Shown piece by piece: positions 13,953 to 22,720 of a stretch of 27,931 nt of DNA. The DNA lies in the NCBI GenBank assembly GCA_964369885.1, contig CAYJGQ010000014.1:1-27931 (forward strand), given 5' to 3'. Both the position numbers and the translations under genes were made by a program. The notes under the pieces are model-generated. The model had not been told where the DNA came from and made no database searches. It saw only the letters and a program-made list of their open reading frames with translations. The stretch is from Heteroruminococcus sp964369885. GTDB lineage: Bacteria > Bacillota > Clostridia > Oscillospirales > Ruminococcaceae. Positions within the stretch are counted from its first letter, which is position 1, and each line of letters starts with the position of its first letter.

Positions 13953-15641
13953 CTAAGCGCCATCTTCGAGCTGTTGTTGGCAGCCCACTAACAGCTCGCT
14001 GGCCGCACCAAGTGCCGCAGGGGTTATTTGATCACCTGCTGTTATGCGGGCAAGCTCAGCAATGCGCCCGTGGTGGGTAAGGGGCTGTATGGTGGTGTGG
14101 GTGCGCCCCTCGCTCTCCTGTTTTGATATCTGCAAATGATGCGCACCAAATGCCGCCACCGGGGCTAAGTGGGTTACACAAAGCACCTGACGTGTGCGGC
14201 CTACCTCGCCCAGCTTGCGACCTATTTTAACGGCGGCACGTCCGCTTACACCGGTATCAACCTCATCAAATATCAAGGTCTCTACGCTATCTCTGCCCGA
14301 AAGTATATTTTTAACGGCCAGCATTATACGGGCAATTTCACCACCCGAGGCTATTTTTATAAGTGGCCTCGGTGTTTCACCGGGGTTTGGAGAAATCAAA
14401 AACTCAAGGTCGTCACAACCGTCGGCCGCCAAGGGTTTTTGCCGCTCAAGAAGTGTCATTGTAACACCCGGCATGTCCAAAAATGCAAGCTCACTTTGTA
14501 TTTTGTCTATAAAAACCTCGGCGGCACTGTGACGTTTTTGCGAAAGCTCGGTGGCTATGTCGTACGCCTTTTCGTAGGCCTGCTCCAGTAGGCCTTCGAG
14601 CTGTTGGGCACGCTCCTGCGAAAAGCTCAGGCTGTCCAGCTCCTTTTGGCATTTTTCGCAGTGGGCCAGCATCTGGGCAATACTGTCGCCATACTTCTTT
14701 TTCAGGCGATATATTTGATCAAGTCTTCCCTCAACCTCATCAAGTCTTCTGGGGTCAAAGGCCACGGTGTCTATCTGCTCACGCACAATCGCCGACAGCG
14801 CCTCAAGCTCGTAACCAAATTCACGCAGTTTTGAGGGGTACTCCTCAAGCTCCTCAACATATCTTGCGGCGTCCTCCACACCACCACAAAGCGTGTCGCA
14901 AAGGCCAATTATGCCCTGTTGTTCCTCCATGCCCTCAAGGGCCGCCTGCGCCTGTGCAAGGGCAGAGGTCACACGTTCGGCGTTCTTGGCACGGCGGCGC
15001 AGTGCGTCAAGTTCCTCCTCCTCGCCGTCAACAAGCTCGGCCGCCTCAATCTCTCTTATTTGGAACTCAAGCATATCTATGCGCTGCGCCTTGATGTTTT
15101 CATCCATACTAAGGCTTTCAAGTTGTGATTTTAGCTCGGTGTACTCCTCAAATGCGGTGTGGTAGTTTCCACGAAGTGACTCAAGCTGCCCAAAACTGTC
15201 TATATACTCAAGGTGCTTTTGCGCCGAGAGCAGTTGCTGGTTATCCTGTTGGCCATGCACATTTATAAGTAGATCTCCCACCCTGCGTAGGACGGTGGCT
15301 GTTACGGTTTTTTTGCCTATTTTACAGCTACCCTTGTTGGGGTCGGTCGACAGCTCTCGTGACACCCTAAGCTGTCCATCAATTACCGGATACCCCATCC
15401 CCTCTATGACGGCTACATTCTCGGGGGAAATGTGGCTAAACACGGCCTCAACATAGGCCGTGTCTTCACCTGTTCGTATTATGCCTCGGGAGGTTCGTGC
15501 ACCAAGCACGGCATTTATTGCACCAATCAAAATGGTCTTACCGGCACCTGTTTCGCCTGTAAATACATTCAGCCCCTCGCTGAGGGTTATGGTAGCTCCC
15601 GATATAACTGCAATGTTTTTTATGGTAAGGCTGGAAAGCAT
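13953..15641 (-). CDS. recN: DNA repair protein RecN
   Basis: The product has 562 residues, typical of RecN, an SMC-like ATPase that acts early in double-strand break repair. Walker A is GETGAGKT at 29-36. A long central coiled-coil region runs from about 150 to 360. The ABC signature (ASGGEIARIMLA) and Walker B (LIFDEVDTGVSGRAA) lie near the C terminus. NVHGQQDNQQLL is a family hallmark. The ATG at 15641 has GAGGTGA four bases upstream and begins MLSSLTIKNIAVI. The ORF could be extended by 23 codons, but those lie inside argR. The argR stop is only four bases upstream. It is the last gene of the housekeeping run. Confidence 0.96.
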   Translation of the reverse strand: MLSSLTIKNIAVISGATITLSEGLNVFTGETGAGKTILIGAINAVLGARTSRGIIRTGEDTAYVEAVFSHISPENVAVIEGMGYPVIDGQLRVSRELSTDPNKGSCKIGKKTVTATVLRRVGDLLINVHGQQDNQQLLSAQKHLEYIDSFGQLESLRGNYHTAFEEYTELKSQLESLSMDENIKAQRIDMLEFQIREIEAAELVDGEEEELDALRRRAKNAERVTSALAQAQAALEGMEEQQGIIGLCDTLCGGVEDAARYVEELEEYPSKLREFGYELEALSAIVREQIDTVAFDPRRLDEVEGRLDQIYRLKKKYGDSIAQMLAHCEKCQKELDSLSFSQERAQQLEGLLEQAYEKAYDIATELSQKRHSAAEVFIDKIQSELAFLDMPGVTMTLLERQKPLAADGCDDLEFLISPNPGETPRPLIKIASGGEIARIMLAVKNILSGRDSVETLIFDEVDTGVSGRAAVKIGRKLGEVGRTRQVLCVTHLAPVAAFGAHHLQISKQESEGRTHTTIQPLTHHGRIAELARITAGDQITPAALGAASELLVGCQQQLEDGA

Positions 15642-15645
15642 AAAA

Positions 15646-16107
15646 TCACCTCGAAGATGAAAGCATTTTGCGCAGTTGTTCGACAAATTCTGCCGCTGTC
15701 GCCTGATCACGCATTAAAATAAATATGGTGTCGTCCCCTGCAAGGGTTCCCACTACACCCTTCCAGCGTATGGAGTCAAGGGCCGCACAGGCGGCATTTG
15801 CCATGCCGGTATAACATTTTACCACCACCGTGTTCATGGCGTAGTCAACACTATTCACCGATTCTGTAAATATGGCGTGGAACTTAAAGGACATATCAAC
15901 CGAAGAGTTTGCAGAGCCCGTAGTATAGTGGTATCCCCCACCCGGCGACTGTGTCTTTACAAGGCGCAATTCCTTGATGTCGCGCGACACAGTGGCCTGT
16001 GTAACATGAAAATTGCTCTCGGTCAGCAGGCGCAGTAATTCCTCCTGCGTATCTACCGAATTAAGGTTAATAAGCTCCAAAATCTTTGCATGACGCCTCA
16101 TTTTCAT
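15646..16107 (-). CDS. argR: Arginine repressor ArgR/AhrC
   Basis: The product has about 153 residues. The N-terminal winged helix-turn-helix is MRRHAKILELI through QATVSRDIKELRLVK. The C-terminal oligomerisation and arginine-binding domain contains the hallmark GTLAGDDTIFIL. In the presence of arginine the hexamer controls arginine synthesis and breakdown genes. The ATG at 16107 has GGGTGA five bases upstream. A TTG at 16128 and an ATG at 16101 are alternatives. Placement between nadK and recN is the common Firmicute arrangement. Confidence 0.93.
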   Translation of the reverse strand: MKMRRHAKILELINLNSVDTQEELLRLLTESNFHVTQATVSRDIKELRLVKTQSPGGGYHYTTGSANSSVDMSFKFHAIFTESVNSVDYAMNTVVVKCYTGMANAACAALDSIRWKGVVGTLAGDDTIFILMRDQATAAEFVEQLRKMLSSSR

Positions 16108-16155
16108 AACATTCACCCAAACTTTCAAATTCCATTTTAATTATGGCCTTCTCTT

Positions 16156-17019
16156 TTACTTCTTTTGAACTATTTTTTCGGATAGTATTTCGTAAAACTG
16201 TTTTTCGCCAAAAGTTATAAACTTAGCAGATTGACTGCTTGAGCTTATTATAATGCTCTCGGGATGCTCTATTGCAATTGGTGGTGCCCCATCAAGTGAT
16301 AGCAAAAGCTCCCCCTCACCCGGCTTTGTTGTGGGCGACACCTCTATTTTGCGCTCGGCCGAGAATAAAAGCGAGCGTGCTGCAAGTCGGTGGGGGCATA
16401 TTGGGGTCATTACAAAGGCATTCATATGGTGATCAATTATCGGTCCACCCGCCGACATGGAGTAGGCCGTTGAGCCCGTGGGGGTGGCAAAAATCACCCC
16501 ATCCCCCCTAAAGCTGTCCATGTACTCCCCGTCACAGTGCATCTCAAGATCTACAATATTGTAGTTGGTTCCCTTGTATATTACGGCGTCGTTTATGGCA
16601 AATCCGCTATAATCGCGTGTGCCTCCCACAACCTCGGCCGACAATACAGTGCGCTGTTCCACTTTATATTTACCCTCTGCAAGGCGGGATAGTAGCTCGG
16701 TCAGGCGACCGTTGTGCTCGGCCTGCGCCAAAAAGCCAAGGTGACCTGCATTTATGCCCAGCACAGGTTTGTCATAATTCAAAGCCTGGCGCACACCATG
16801 TATTATAGTGCCATCGCCGCCTATTACAATCATTACATCACACTGAGCCACACACTGCTCAACATTATCAAGCGGTGTGGCAAATTCAATGCCACATGCC
16901 TTTACATCGCAGTGAGGAAGCAAAATTTTGCACCCAAGCCCCCAAAGAATGCGTCCAATTTCCACCGCATACTCAAGCGCTTTTGGTTTTCCTAAATTGG
17001 GCATAAGAAATATATTCAT
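16156..17019 (-). CDS. nadK: NAD kinase
   Basis: The product has 287 residues, normal for bacterial NadK, which makes NADP+ from NAD+ and ATP or polyphosphate. The signature GGDGT is at 67-71. GINAGHLGFL, a NDAVI element, and the C-terminal GDGVIFATPTGSTAYSMSAGGP follow in the usual order. The ATG has GTGAGGTAAT just upstream. It lies 26 bases after tlyA and 48 bases before argR, so it is part of one transcription unit. Confidence 0.96.
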   Translation of the reverse strand: MNIFLMPNLGKPKALEYAVEIGRILWGLGCKILLPHCDVKACGIEFATPLDNVEQCVAQCDVMIVIGGDGTIIHGVRQALNYDKPVLGINAGHLGFLAQAEHNGRLTELLSRLAEGKYKVEQRTVLSAEVVGGTRDYSGFAINDAVIYKGTNYNIVDLEMHCDGEYMDSFRGDGVIFATPTGSTAYSMSAGGPIIDHHMNAFVMTPICPHRLAARSLLFSAERKIEVSPTTKPGEGELLLSLDGAPPIAIEHPESIIISSSSQSAKFITFGEKQFYEILSEKIVQKK

Positions 17020-17045
17020 ATTACCTCACTTGTTACAAACATTTG

Positions 17046-17843
17046 TTACAGGCTTTGGTGGGCACTATCCACAACCTGTTTTATACACTGCTCATCCACC
17101 AAACCATCAGCCTTGGTTTTTACAATGTGTAGCACAAACTCTATGTTGCCCTCAGGGCCTTTAACCGGAGAAAAATCCAGCCCCTGAGAAGATAGCCCCA
17201 CCTGTGTGGCACAAAGCACGGTGCGTGCTACAACATCTATATGCACCGCCTTATCCCTAACAACACCCTTTTTGCCCACAAGTTCACGGCCGGCCTCAAA
17301 TTGCGGTTTTACAAGGCAGACGGCCTGACCATCAGGTTTTAGGTTGGCCGCAATAACCGGCAATATTATTCCAAGTGAGATAAAGGACACGTCCACCGAA
17401 ATAAAGTCAAGTTGCTGGGGTATCTGCTGTGGGGTGAGGTTGCGGGCATTGGTGCGCTCAAGGTTTATTACACGTGGGTCTTGGCGCAGTTTCCAGGCAA
17501 GCTGCCCGTACCCCACATCCACCGCATAAACCTTTTGCGCTCCGTTTTGCAGCATACAGTCAGTAAACCCCCCTGTCGAGGCACCAAAATCGCCACACAC
17601 AGCCCCCTCAAGGGATATCGGGAAGACCTTTAGTGCCTTTTCAAGCTTTAGTCCTCCCCTGCTGACATATTGTAGCATTTCTCCACGCAGTTCTATATTG
17701 TCCTGCTCCGACACATCCTGCCCGGGTTTGTCGGCTTTTTGGTTATTTACATAGACAAGGCCGGCCATTATGACCCCCTTGGCTCGCTCTCTACTTTGGC
17801 AAAGCCCACGCTGAGTAAGCGCTATGTCCAAACGTGACTTCAT
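17046..17843 (-). CDS. tlyA: TlyA-family rRNA (cytidine-2'-O)-methyltransferase
   Basis: The product has 265 residues. An N-terminal S4 RNA-binding domain (RLDIALTQRGLCQSRERAKG, about residues 4-60) is followed by an FtsJ-like SAM methyltransferase domain with CGDFGASTGGFTDCML (motif I, near 83-98), AVDVGYGQL and DVSFISL. TlyA methylates ribose in rRNA in some bacteria. The exact target in Clostridia is not established. It follows the PAP2-like gene by 13 bases, with a modest AGGTCGA ribosome site. Confidence 0.9.
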   Translation of the reverse strand: MKSRLDIALTQRGLCQSRERAKGVIMAGLVYVNNQKADKPGQDVSEQDNIELRGEMLQYVSRGGLKLEKALKVFPISLEGAVCGDFGASTGGFTDCMLQNGAQKVYAVDVGYGQLAWKLRQDPRVINLERTNARNLTPQQIPQQLDFISVDVSFISLGIILPVIAANLKPDGQAVCLVKPQFEAGRELVGKKGVVRDKAVHIDVVARTVLCATQVGLSSQGLDFSPVKGPEGNIEFVLHIVKTKADGLVDEQCIKQVVDSAHQSL

Positions 17844-17856
17844 TCGACCTGCCCCT

Positions 17857-18399
17857 TTATGTTATAGGAATAACCGTAGCCATAATAACCCCAAGCAGTG
17901 CACCGCCCAGTACCTCAAGCGGTGTGTGCCCCAAATACTCCTTCAGCTTTCGCTGTGAGTGCTGGGGGTCATCGGATGTTTGTAGAGCTGTGGATGGCTC
18001 ATCTTCCTCCACCTGTACATCGACCTGTTGTGATGAAAACAGATGGGAGAGATCCTTTGTGAGGTCGTTAAAGTTAAACACCATGCGGTTTATTACCTTT
18101 GCATGTTCGCCCGCCGCCCTGCGCACACCCATGGCATCATACATTACAACCCCTGCAAAAATAAGCGCGAGTGCAAATATTGAGCTTGAAAAGCCCTCGG
18201 TACGGGCTACGCCCACCGCCAAGGAACAAACAAGCGAGGAGTGGGAGCTGGGCATACCCCCTGCGCCATAGAGTCTTTCGGGCACAAATGAGCGTGTGGC
18301 AAGCAGGGTAAGAAGTGTCTTTATGACCTGTGCCGCCGCCCATGAGGAAAAAGCAACGGTTATTAGTGGATTTGCGGTGATTATACTGTATATATCCAT
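17857..18399 (-). CDS. Divergent PAP2-family (DUF212/YuiD-like) membrane protein
   Basis: This is a membrane protein of 180 residues with the family's conserved blocks: NPLITVAFSSWAAAQVIKT, GGMPSSHSSLVCSLA (the SSH part of the PAP2 motif), and VMYDAMGVRRAAGEHAKVIN. Then comes an acidic soluble insert (about residues 125-150, rich in Glu, Asp and Ser) and GHTPLEVLGGALLG at the C terminus. It may be a phosphatase acting on lipid phosphates or isoprenoid phosphates, though the family's activity is not settled. In many Firmicutes dxs occupies the space between ispA and tlyA. Here this gene is found instead. Confidence 0.88.
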   Translation of the reverse strand: MDIYSIITANPLITVAFSSWAAAQVIKTLLTLLATRSFVPERLYGAGGMPSSHSSLVCSLAVGVARTEGFSSSIFALALIFAGVVMYDAMGVRRAAGEHAKVINRMVFNFNDLTKDLSHLFSSQQVDVQVEEDEPSTALQTSDDPQHSQRKLKEYLGHTPLEVLGGALLGVIMATVIPIT

Positions 18400-18447
18400 A
18401 AAAAATCTCCGTTCATATGGGGAGGTATACTCCCTTTAAGTAGTGAC

Positions 18448-19350
18448 TTAATATTTGCGGTCGGCCAACATGTCGGCCAGCTCATATAAAAACGGGTGGT
18501 CAAGCTCGGTACCCTTTATGGCAAGATCGGCCTTTAGCACCAAATCACGCACCATTTCCCGTGACTGTTCAAGTCCGTACAGGCTTACATATGTGCTTTT
18601 TTCAAGCTCTTTATCGCTTCCTATTGGTTTTCCAAGTTCCTCTTGGTCGGCCGTGACATCAAGTATATCGTCCACAATTTGAAATGCCAGTCCAATGTGT
18701 CCGGCATAGGTTCGTGCGCGGTCGGCAATCTCGGAGGGGGCTCCGGCCACAATGCATCCCATAACGGCTGCGGCCCGTATAAGTGCCCCTGTTTTTAGGC
18801 TGTCCAGTGTGGCCAAAAGCTCGGGGGTTATAACGGTGCCCTCGCTTGCAAGATCTATCACCTGCCCCCCCACCATGCCCTCGGCACCTGCGGCATATGA
18901 CAGCTCACGGGAGGCCAAAATAATGCGATCGGACGGTATATTTCCGGTGTGATTTTTGTTTAGCAGGGTGTCAAAGGCCAGTGTTAGCAGTGCATCCCCT
19001 GCCAAAAGAGCTGTGGACTCGCCGTATTTTGTATGGCAGGAAGGCTTGCCTCGGCGTAGGTCATCATCATCCATACAGGGCAAATCATCGTGTACAAGGG
19101 AGTATGCATGTATCATCTCTACTGACGCCGCAAAGGGCAGAGCATCCACCGCCTTGCCGCCACACAGTTCGCAAAAAACAAGAGTAAGTATTGCCCTTAT
19201 GCGCTTGCCCGACCCCAAAAGGCTGTACTCCATGGCCTCTATTACCTCGCCCTGTGGGCAATCCTTCTTGGGTAGGTAGTGTGGCAGTGCCGCATTTATC
19301 TGGGATAGGTAGCAGTCAAACTGCTCCTTGAAGTCCTGTATCATTCGCAT
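18448..19350 (-). CDS. ispA: Polyprenyl (farnesyl/geranyl) diphosphate synthase
   Basis: The product has 300 residues. The first aspartate-rich motif is VHDDLPCMDDDDLRRGKPSCH (about 91-111). The second is QIVDDILDVTAD in the C-terminal half. Both bind the Mg2+ and diphosphate groups during chain elongation from IPP and DMAPP. The pattern before the first motif and the length fit short-chain (C15) synthases of the IspA type. The ATG directly follows the xseB stop codon, and AACGGAG lies upstream. A second ATG two codons later is also possible. Confidence 0.93.
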   Translation of the reverse strand: MRMIQDFKEQFDCYLSQINAALPHYLPKKDCPQGEVIEAMEYSLLGSGKRIRAILTLVFCELCGGKAVDALPFAASVEMIHAYSLVHDDLPCMDDDDLRRGKPSCHTKYGESTALLAGDALLTLAFDTLLNKNHTGNIPSDRIILASRELSYAAGAEGMVGGQVIDLASEGTVITPELLATLDSLKTGALIRAAAVMGCIVAGAPSEIADRARTYAGHIGLAFQIVDDILDVTADQEELGKPIGSDKELEKSTYVSLYGLEQSREMVRDLVLKADLAIKGTELDHPFLYELADMLADRKY

Positions 19351-19560
19351 TTACTCCGTTTCCTTTTTCTCGGTCTGCTCCGACAGCATTGTTACACGTT
19401 GCTGTGCCTGGTCAAGCTCTTTTTCACATTTATCTATCAGGAGTACACCCTTTTCAAACAGGCCCATGGCCTCCTCAAGACTGACCGAGCGATCCTCAAG
19501 CTTGTTTACAATATCATCAAGGGTGGTGAGCGACTGCTCAAAGGAGGGTTGCTTTTTCAT
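19351..19560 (-). CDS. xseB: Exodeoxyribonuclease VII small subunit
   Basis: The product has 69 residues. The family pattern is clear: SFEQSLTTLDDIVNKLED, then SVSLEEAMGLFEKGV and a helical, charged C-terminal half. The small subunit assembles with XseA to form exonuclease VII, which degrades single-stranded DNA. The ATG has GAGG five bases upstream. It follows xseA by 53 bases, and the ispA ATG begins at the base after its stop. Confidence 0.95.
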   Translation of the reverse strand: MKKQPSFEQSLTTLDDIVNKLEDRSVSLEEAMGLFEKGVLLIDKCEKELDQAQQRVTMLSEQTEKKETE

Positions 19561-19613
19561 TTATACCTCAATTCTATGCCCACGTATCAAGGGGCCAATA
19601 TCACTTAGTTATC

Positions 19614-20819
19614 TCACTCAATGGATGTGATGGTTGAAACCACTCTACCACTTCCAAAGCGGGTGGTGATGCTCTGCCCTGTCGACAGCTCGGCCGCATC
19701 CACTATGGGGCGCCCCTCTTCATCACAGGTCACACTGTAACCCCGCGAGAGAATTTCAAGCGGGTTGAGCGCACTCAGCTCACGTCGGCGCAGTTCAAGC
19801 TGATGTCGTTTGCGCTCCAAAACCCTTTGGGATGCCATCTGGAATAATTGTATCAAATTATGCACGGTTTGTCTATTTTTATCGAGGATTTTTTGGGGAC
19901 TTCCTGCATAAACTTTGGATTTTTGCATTGATACACGCTGTTTATACACAGAAATATACATGTTTGTAAGCCGCACCAGCTTTGCAGAGCTTTCATCCAG
20001 CCACTGCATAAGGTCGTGAATGTCGGGGGTTGCAAGTTCGGCTGCCGCCGAGGGAGTGGGTGCTCGCAGATCGGCGCAGAGGTCGCAAATGGTGTAATCC
20101 CTCTCGTGACCCACCGCCGCAACTATAGGGGTTTTACAACCAAATACAGCCCGTGCCAATCCCTCGCTGTTAAACTCCCATAAATCCTCCACCGAGCCAC
20201 CGCCACGACTTATTATAATTACATCGCATCCACCACGTTTGTCCAGCGCACCAAGCGCCTTAATCATCTGGGTGGCGGCCCCCTCACCCTGCACCGCAGT
20301 TGGAGACACCACCACTTCAGCCAGTGGCCAGCGCCTGTTAAGCACGGTTAAAATATCTGTGTATGCCGCCGCCTGTGGCGAGGTTACAAGTCCTATTTTG
20401 CGTGGATATGACGGCAGTGGTTTTTTATGTTGCTCGTCAAAAATCCCCTCTTTATACAGCTTTTCTTTTAGCTGTTTTATGGCAAGGTAAACCGCCCCCA
20501 CGCCCTGTGGCTCTATTTCAAACACGGTTAGCTGAAACTGCCCATCACGCTGATATATTCCGGCCGAACAGCGCAGTAGCACCTCCATGCCATCGGTGGG
20601 GCTAAACCTCAACTCATCGGCATAGCGGCTAAACATTACCGCCCTTACCGAGCTATCATCATCCTTTAGGGTAAAGTAGCAATGTCCGCTTCTTTGGTTG
20701 CGTGTATAGTTTGAAATTTCCCCTCTTATAAAAAGCTCCCTTAGGGGACGACTTTCCTCCAAAAGGCTTTTTACAAAAAAGTTAAGTTGTGATACGCTCA
20801 GCACATTTGTATTCATCAT
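19614..20819 (-). CDS. xseA: Exodeoxyribonuclease VII large subunit
   Basis: The product has 401 residues. An N-terminal OB-fold (VSQLNFFVKSLLE through the GHCYFTLKD block) precedes the catalytic domain, with IISRGGGSVEDLWEFN and GHERDYTICDLCADLRAPTPSAAAE, the conserved active-site region. A helical coiled region and a short C-terminal domain follow. It is slightly shorter than E. coli XseA but within range for Firmicutes. The ATG overlaps the stop of the TsaD-like gene (ATGA). Confidence 0.95.
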   Translation of the reverse strand: MMNTNVLSVSQLNFFVKSLLEESRPLRELFIRGEISNYTRNQRSGHCYFTLKDDDSSVRAVMFSRYADELRFSPTDGMEVLLRCSAGIYQRDGQFQLTVFEIEPQGVGAVYLAIKQLKEKLYKEGIFDEQHKKPLPSYPRKIGLVTSPQAAAYTDILTVLNRRWPLAEVVVSPTAVQGEGAATQMIKALGALDKRGGCDVIIISRGGGSVEDLWEFNSEGLARAVFGCKTPIVAAVGHERDYTICDLCADLRAPTPSAAAELATPDIHDLMQWLDESSAKLVRLTNMYISVYKQRVSMQKSKVYAGSPQKILDKNRQTVHNLIQLFQMASQRVLERKRHQLELRRRELSALNPLEILSRGYSVTCDEEGRPIVDAAELSTGQSITTRFGSGRVVSTITSIE

Positions 20820-21775
20820 ACCGTCTCACCACCATGATTTTTATGCGACAGTGCCGCCAAAACCGCCGCACCACAGGCATTGTCGGCCGACAGCTCCACC
20901 CCTGAGAATATTACCCCCTGAGTGCCTGAAAGTCTGCGGCGTAAAATTGTATTGGCCATAACGCCACCACAGCAGACCACCGGCAAACCCGGATGGGTCT
21001 GCATGGCTACCTTTAGCATTCCCTCAAGGGCTTTGGCGATGTAGTCAAGACAACATGCGGCAATTTTTGCATCCTGCTGGCCACCTTCAAGCATGGCACG
21101 GCATATGTTCTCAATGCCCGACAAACAGCAGTTGCCCTCACGCAGGGCAGGTTTTGTGGTAAAGCGCTCACCCTCACAACTAAGTGAGAGGGCATCAAGC
21201 TCTTTGCCGGCCGGAAAGGATAGCCCAAGCATTGCACCCACCCTGTCTACGGCCTGTCCTGCCTTTATATCAAGCGAGGTTGCCAGCATTTTAACCCGCA
21301 ATACATTTTGTGGATGGGGCGACACATGCAAAAGGTCGGTGGTACCACCCGACACATGCAGAGCTAAAAACTCCCCCCGTGCAAGGTCCAGACGGTCGAT
21401 GCTAAGCAGTGCGGCCGCCATGTGCCCCGCCTGATGGGAGAAGGTGTAAAACGGGGCATAACTGCCGGCCGCAATACTACGCCCCACGGCCTCGCCCACC
21501 AAAAAGCAGGGCATGTACGAGCCCTCCTCATCACGGGGTCTGCTCGAAATGCCCACAGCCGAAATGGCATCAATTTTCCCGTGCGAGAATAGCTCCTCCA
21601 CTATTTGCGGAAGTTGCCTTACATGAGAAAAGACAGCGCTACTCTGCCTAAGGCCAAGCGCGCCGTCCTCCACCGGCAAAAGTTTGCGACGATGGACATA
21701 ACTATTTTCAGTTGTGTTATACAGGGCTACCGATGTGGTGTAGTTGCTTGTGTCAATTCCTAAAAACCAAGCCAA
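20816..21775 (-). CDS. TsaD/Kae1-like paralogue (O-sialoglycoprotein endopeptidase homologue)
   Basis: The product has 319 residues of the ASKHA/Kae1 fold. It begins MAWFLGIDTSNYTTSVALYN, unlike true TsaD, which begins with ETSCDET-type sequence. The metal-binding HxxxH motif is at His114 and His118 (FSHQAGHMAA). VSGGTTDLL (141-149) replaces the VSGGHTQL of TsaD. CCGGVMANTILRRRL and SADNACGAA lie near the C terminus, so the nucleotide and metal site appears intact. Family members of this sub-type are found beside nusB and xseA in Clostridia and have no established role. A TTG start at 21775 with GGGGTGA five bases upstream is used. The ribosome site overlaps the nusB stop. Confidence 0.82.
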   Translation of the reverse strand: MAWFLGIDTSNYTTSVALYNTTENSYVHRRKLLPVEDGALGLRQSSAVFSHVRQLPQIVEELFSHGKIDAISAVGISSRPRDEEGSYMPCFLVGEAVGRSIAAGSYAPFYTFSHQAGHMAAALLSIDRLDLARGEFLALHVSGGTTDLLHVSPHPQNVLRVKMLATSLDIKAGQAVDRVGAMLGLSFPAGKELDALSLSCEGERFTTKPALREGNCCLSGIENICRAMLEGGQQDAKIAACCLDYIAKALEGMLKVAMQTHPGLPVVCCGGVMANTILRRRLSGTQGVIFSGVELSADNACGAAVLAALSHKNHGGETV

Positions 21776-21780
21776 TCAGC

Positions 21781-22200
21781 TCACCCCTCAGTGGTATTAT
21801 TTGTCTTGTCCCTGCGTGAAAACGCTCCCAGCACGCCATTTACAAATGCGCCGTCTTCCTCGCCGCCGTATTTTTTGGCCAGCTCTACTGCCTCATTTAT
21901 GCTAACGCTTACAGGTACATCCTCCTGCTCAAGCAGCATCTCGGCAATGGCCATGCGCAGCAGCGAGCGTGCCACACGAGAAATACGCTCCACCTTCCAC
22001 TTTGTAGAGTAGGTCGAGATAAACTCGTCCAGCTCGACAGATTTAACTATAACCTGGCCTGCCAGCATTTTTGTGTATTCATCCGGCTTAAGGTCACGGC
22101 ATTCGGTGGCGTTTTGTAGTGTGTCGCTCAGGCTCTCTCCATGAAAATCAATTTCAAATATCACGAAAAAGGCGTTTTCTCTTGATTCACGTCTTGTCAT
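21781..22200 (-). CDS. nusB: Transcription antitermination factor NusB
   Basis: The product has about 139 residues. The helical NusB pattern is visible: TRRESRENAFFVIFE at the N terminus, then KWKVERISRVARSLLRMAIAEML and VSINEAVELAKKYGGEEDGAFVNGVLG, typical of the family. NusB with NusE (S10) binds boxA RNA and supports rRNA transcription. The ATG at 22200 has GGAG about six bases upstream. Another ATG at 22212 has a poor site. Its start lies 32 bases after a strong terminator-like hairpin. Confidence 0.95.
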   Translation of the reverse strand: MTRRESRENAFFVIFEIDFHGESLSDTLQNATECRDLKPDEYTKMLAGQVIVKSVELDEFISTYSTKWKVERISRVARSLLRMAIAEMLLEQEDVPVSVSINEAVELAKKYGGEEDGAFVNGVLGAFSRRDKTNNTTEG

Positions 22201-22231
22201 TTGTTTCTCCATTCTTTGCTAAAACAACAGC

Positions 22232-22273
22232 TCAAAAACCACACCCTCCCCATAGTTTCAAGGGAAGGGTGTG
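22232..22273 (-). terminator. Terminator or attenuator between asp23 and nusB
   Basis: On the minus strand CACACCCTTCCC pairs with GGGGAGGGTGTG (12 pairs, one G-U) around a 10-base loop, followed by GTTTTTGAG. It begins 11 bases past the asp23 stop. No separate nusB promoter is evident after it, so partial read-through is likely to feed the downstream housekeeping genes. Confidence 0.8.
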
Positions 22274-22283
22274 CTCTGTGAGG

Positions 22284-22652
22284 TTACGATTTTTGATCGT
22301 TCTTGGGCAATACAATACCTGCAATGTAAACATTAACCCTGGTCACAGCTACACCTGTCATGGTCTGCACAGCTTCCTTGATGGACTGCTGTATTTTGGC
22401 CGACACCTCGGGAATTTTTGCGCCGTAGCACAATGTCACGTTGATGTCTATTCCCGCAACATCGTCCGATAGCTCTACAACTATTGGGCGGGGAGAGCGG
22501 GCTTTAATCATCCATCCGCTTGTCAGACCCGAGCTAAAAGGAGCCAAGGCGGCCACGCCCTCAATCTCGGTGGCCGAGCAACCGGCGATGGTTGCAATTA
22601 CATCGCGCGAAATTTTAAGTGTGCCTGTGGCGTTACTGCCGGTTATATCCAT
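22284..22652 (-). CDS. Asp23/Gls24 family envelope stress response protein
   Basis: The product has 122 residues. The family pattern runs from GTLKISRDVIATIAGCSATEIEGVAAL, through PIVVELSDDVAGIDINVTLCYGAKIPEVSAKIQQSIKEAVQTMTG, to VTRVNVYIAGI. The family is widespread in Firmicutes, linked to alkaline or cell-wall stress, and often encoded just upstream of nusB. The start ATG has a perfect AAGGAGG seven bases upstream. A promoter lies directly before it. Confidence 0.93.
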   Translation of the reverse strand: MDITGSNATGTLKISRDVIATIAGCSATEIEGVAALAPFSSGLTSGWMIKARSPRPIVVELSDDVAGIDINVTLCYGAKIPEVSAKIQQSIKEAVQTMTGVAVTRVNVYIAGIVLPKNDQKS

Positions 22653-22689
22653 GGTATTTCCTCCTTGGGATTTAAGTCGTTACATGGAT

Positions 22690-22717
22690 ATTATACCACA
22701 TTTTTACCACAGCACAA
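22690..22717 (-). promoter_or_regulatory. Vegetative promoter for asp23 (and by read-through nusB onward)
   Basis: On the minus strand TTGTGC (22717-22712), a 16-base spacer containing a TGTGG just before the -10, and a perfect TATAAT (22695-22690) are seen. It begins only four bases after the spoIIIAH stop and separates the sporulation operon from the housekeeping genes. Confidence 0.75.
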
Positions 22718-22720
22718 CAG

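Noticed and set aside
13662..13991. A plus-strand frame of 109 codons across the recN-tyrS gap
   Set aside because: It overlaps the recN end in antisense, starts inside a hairpin, has no convincing ribosome site and reads through nested inverted repeats. Composition explains the open frame.
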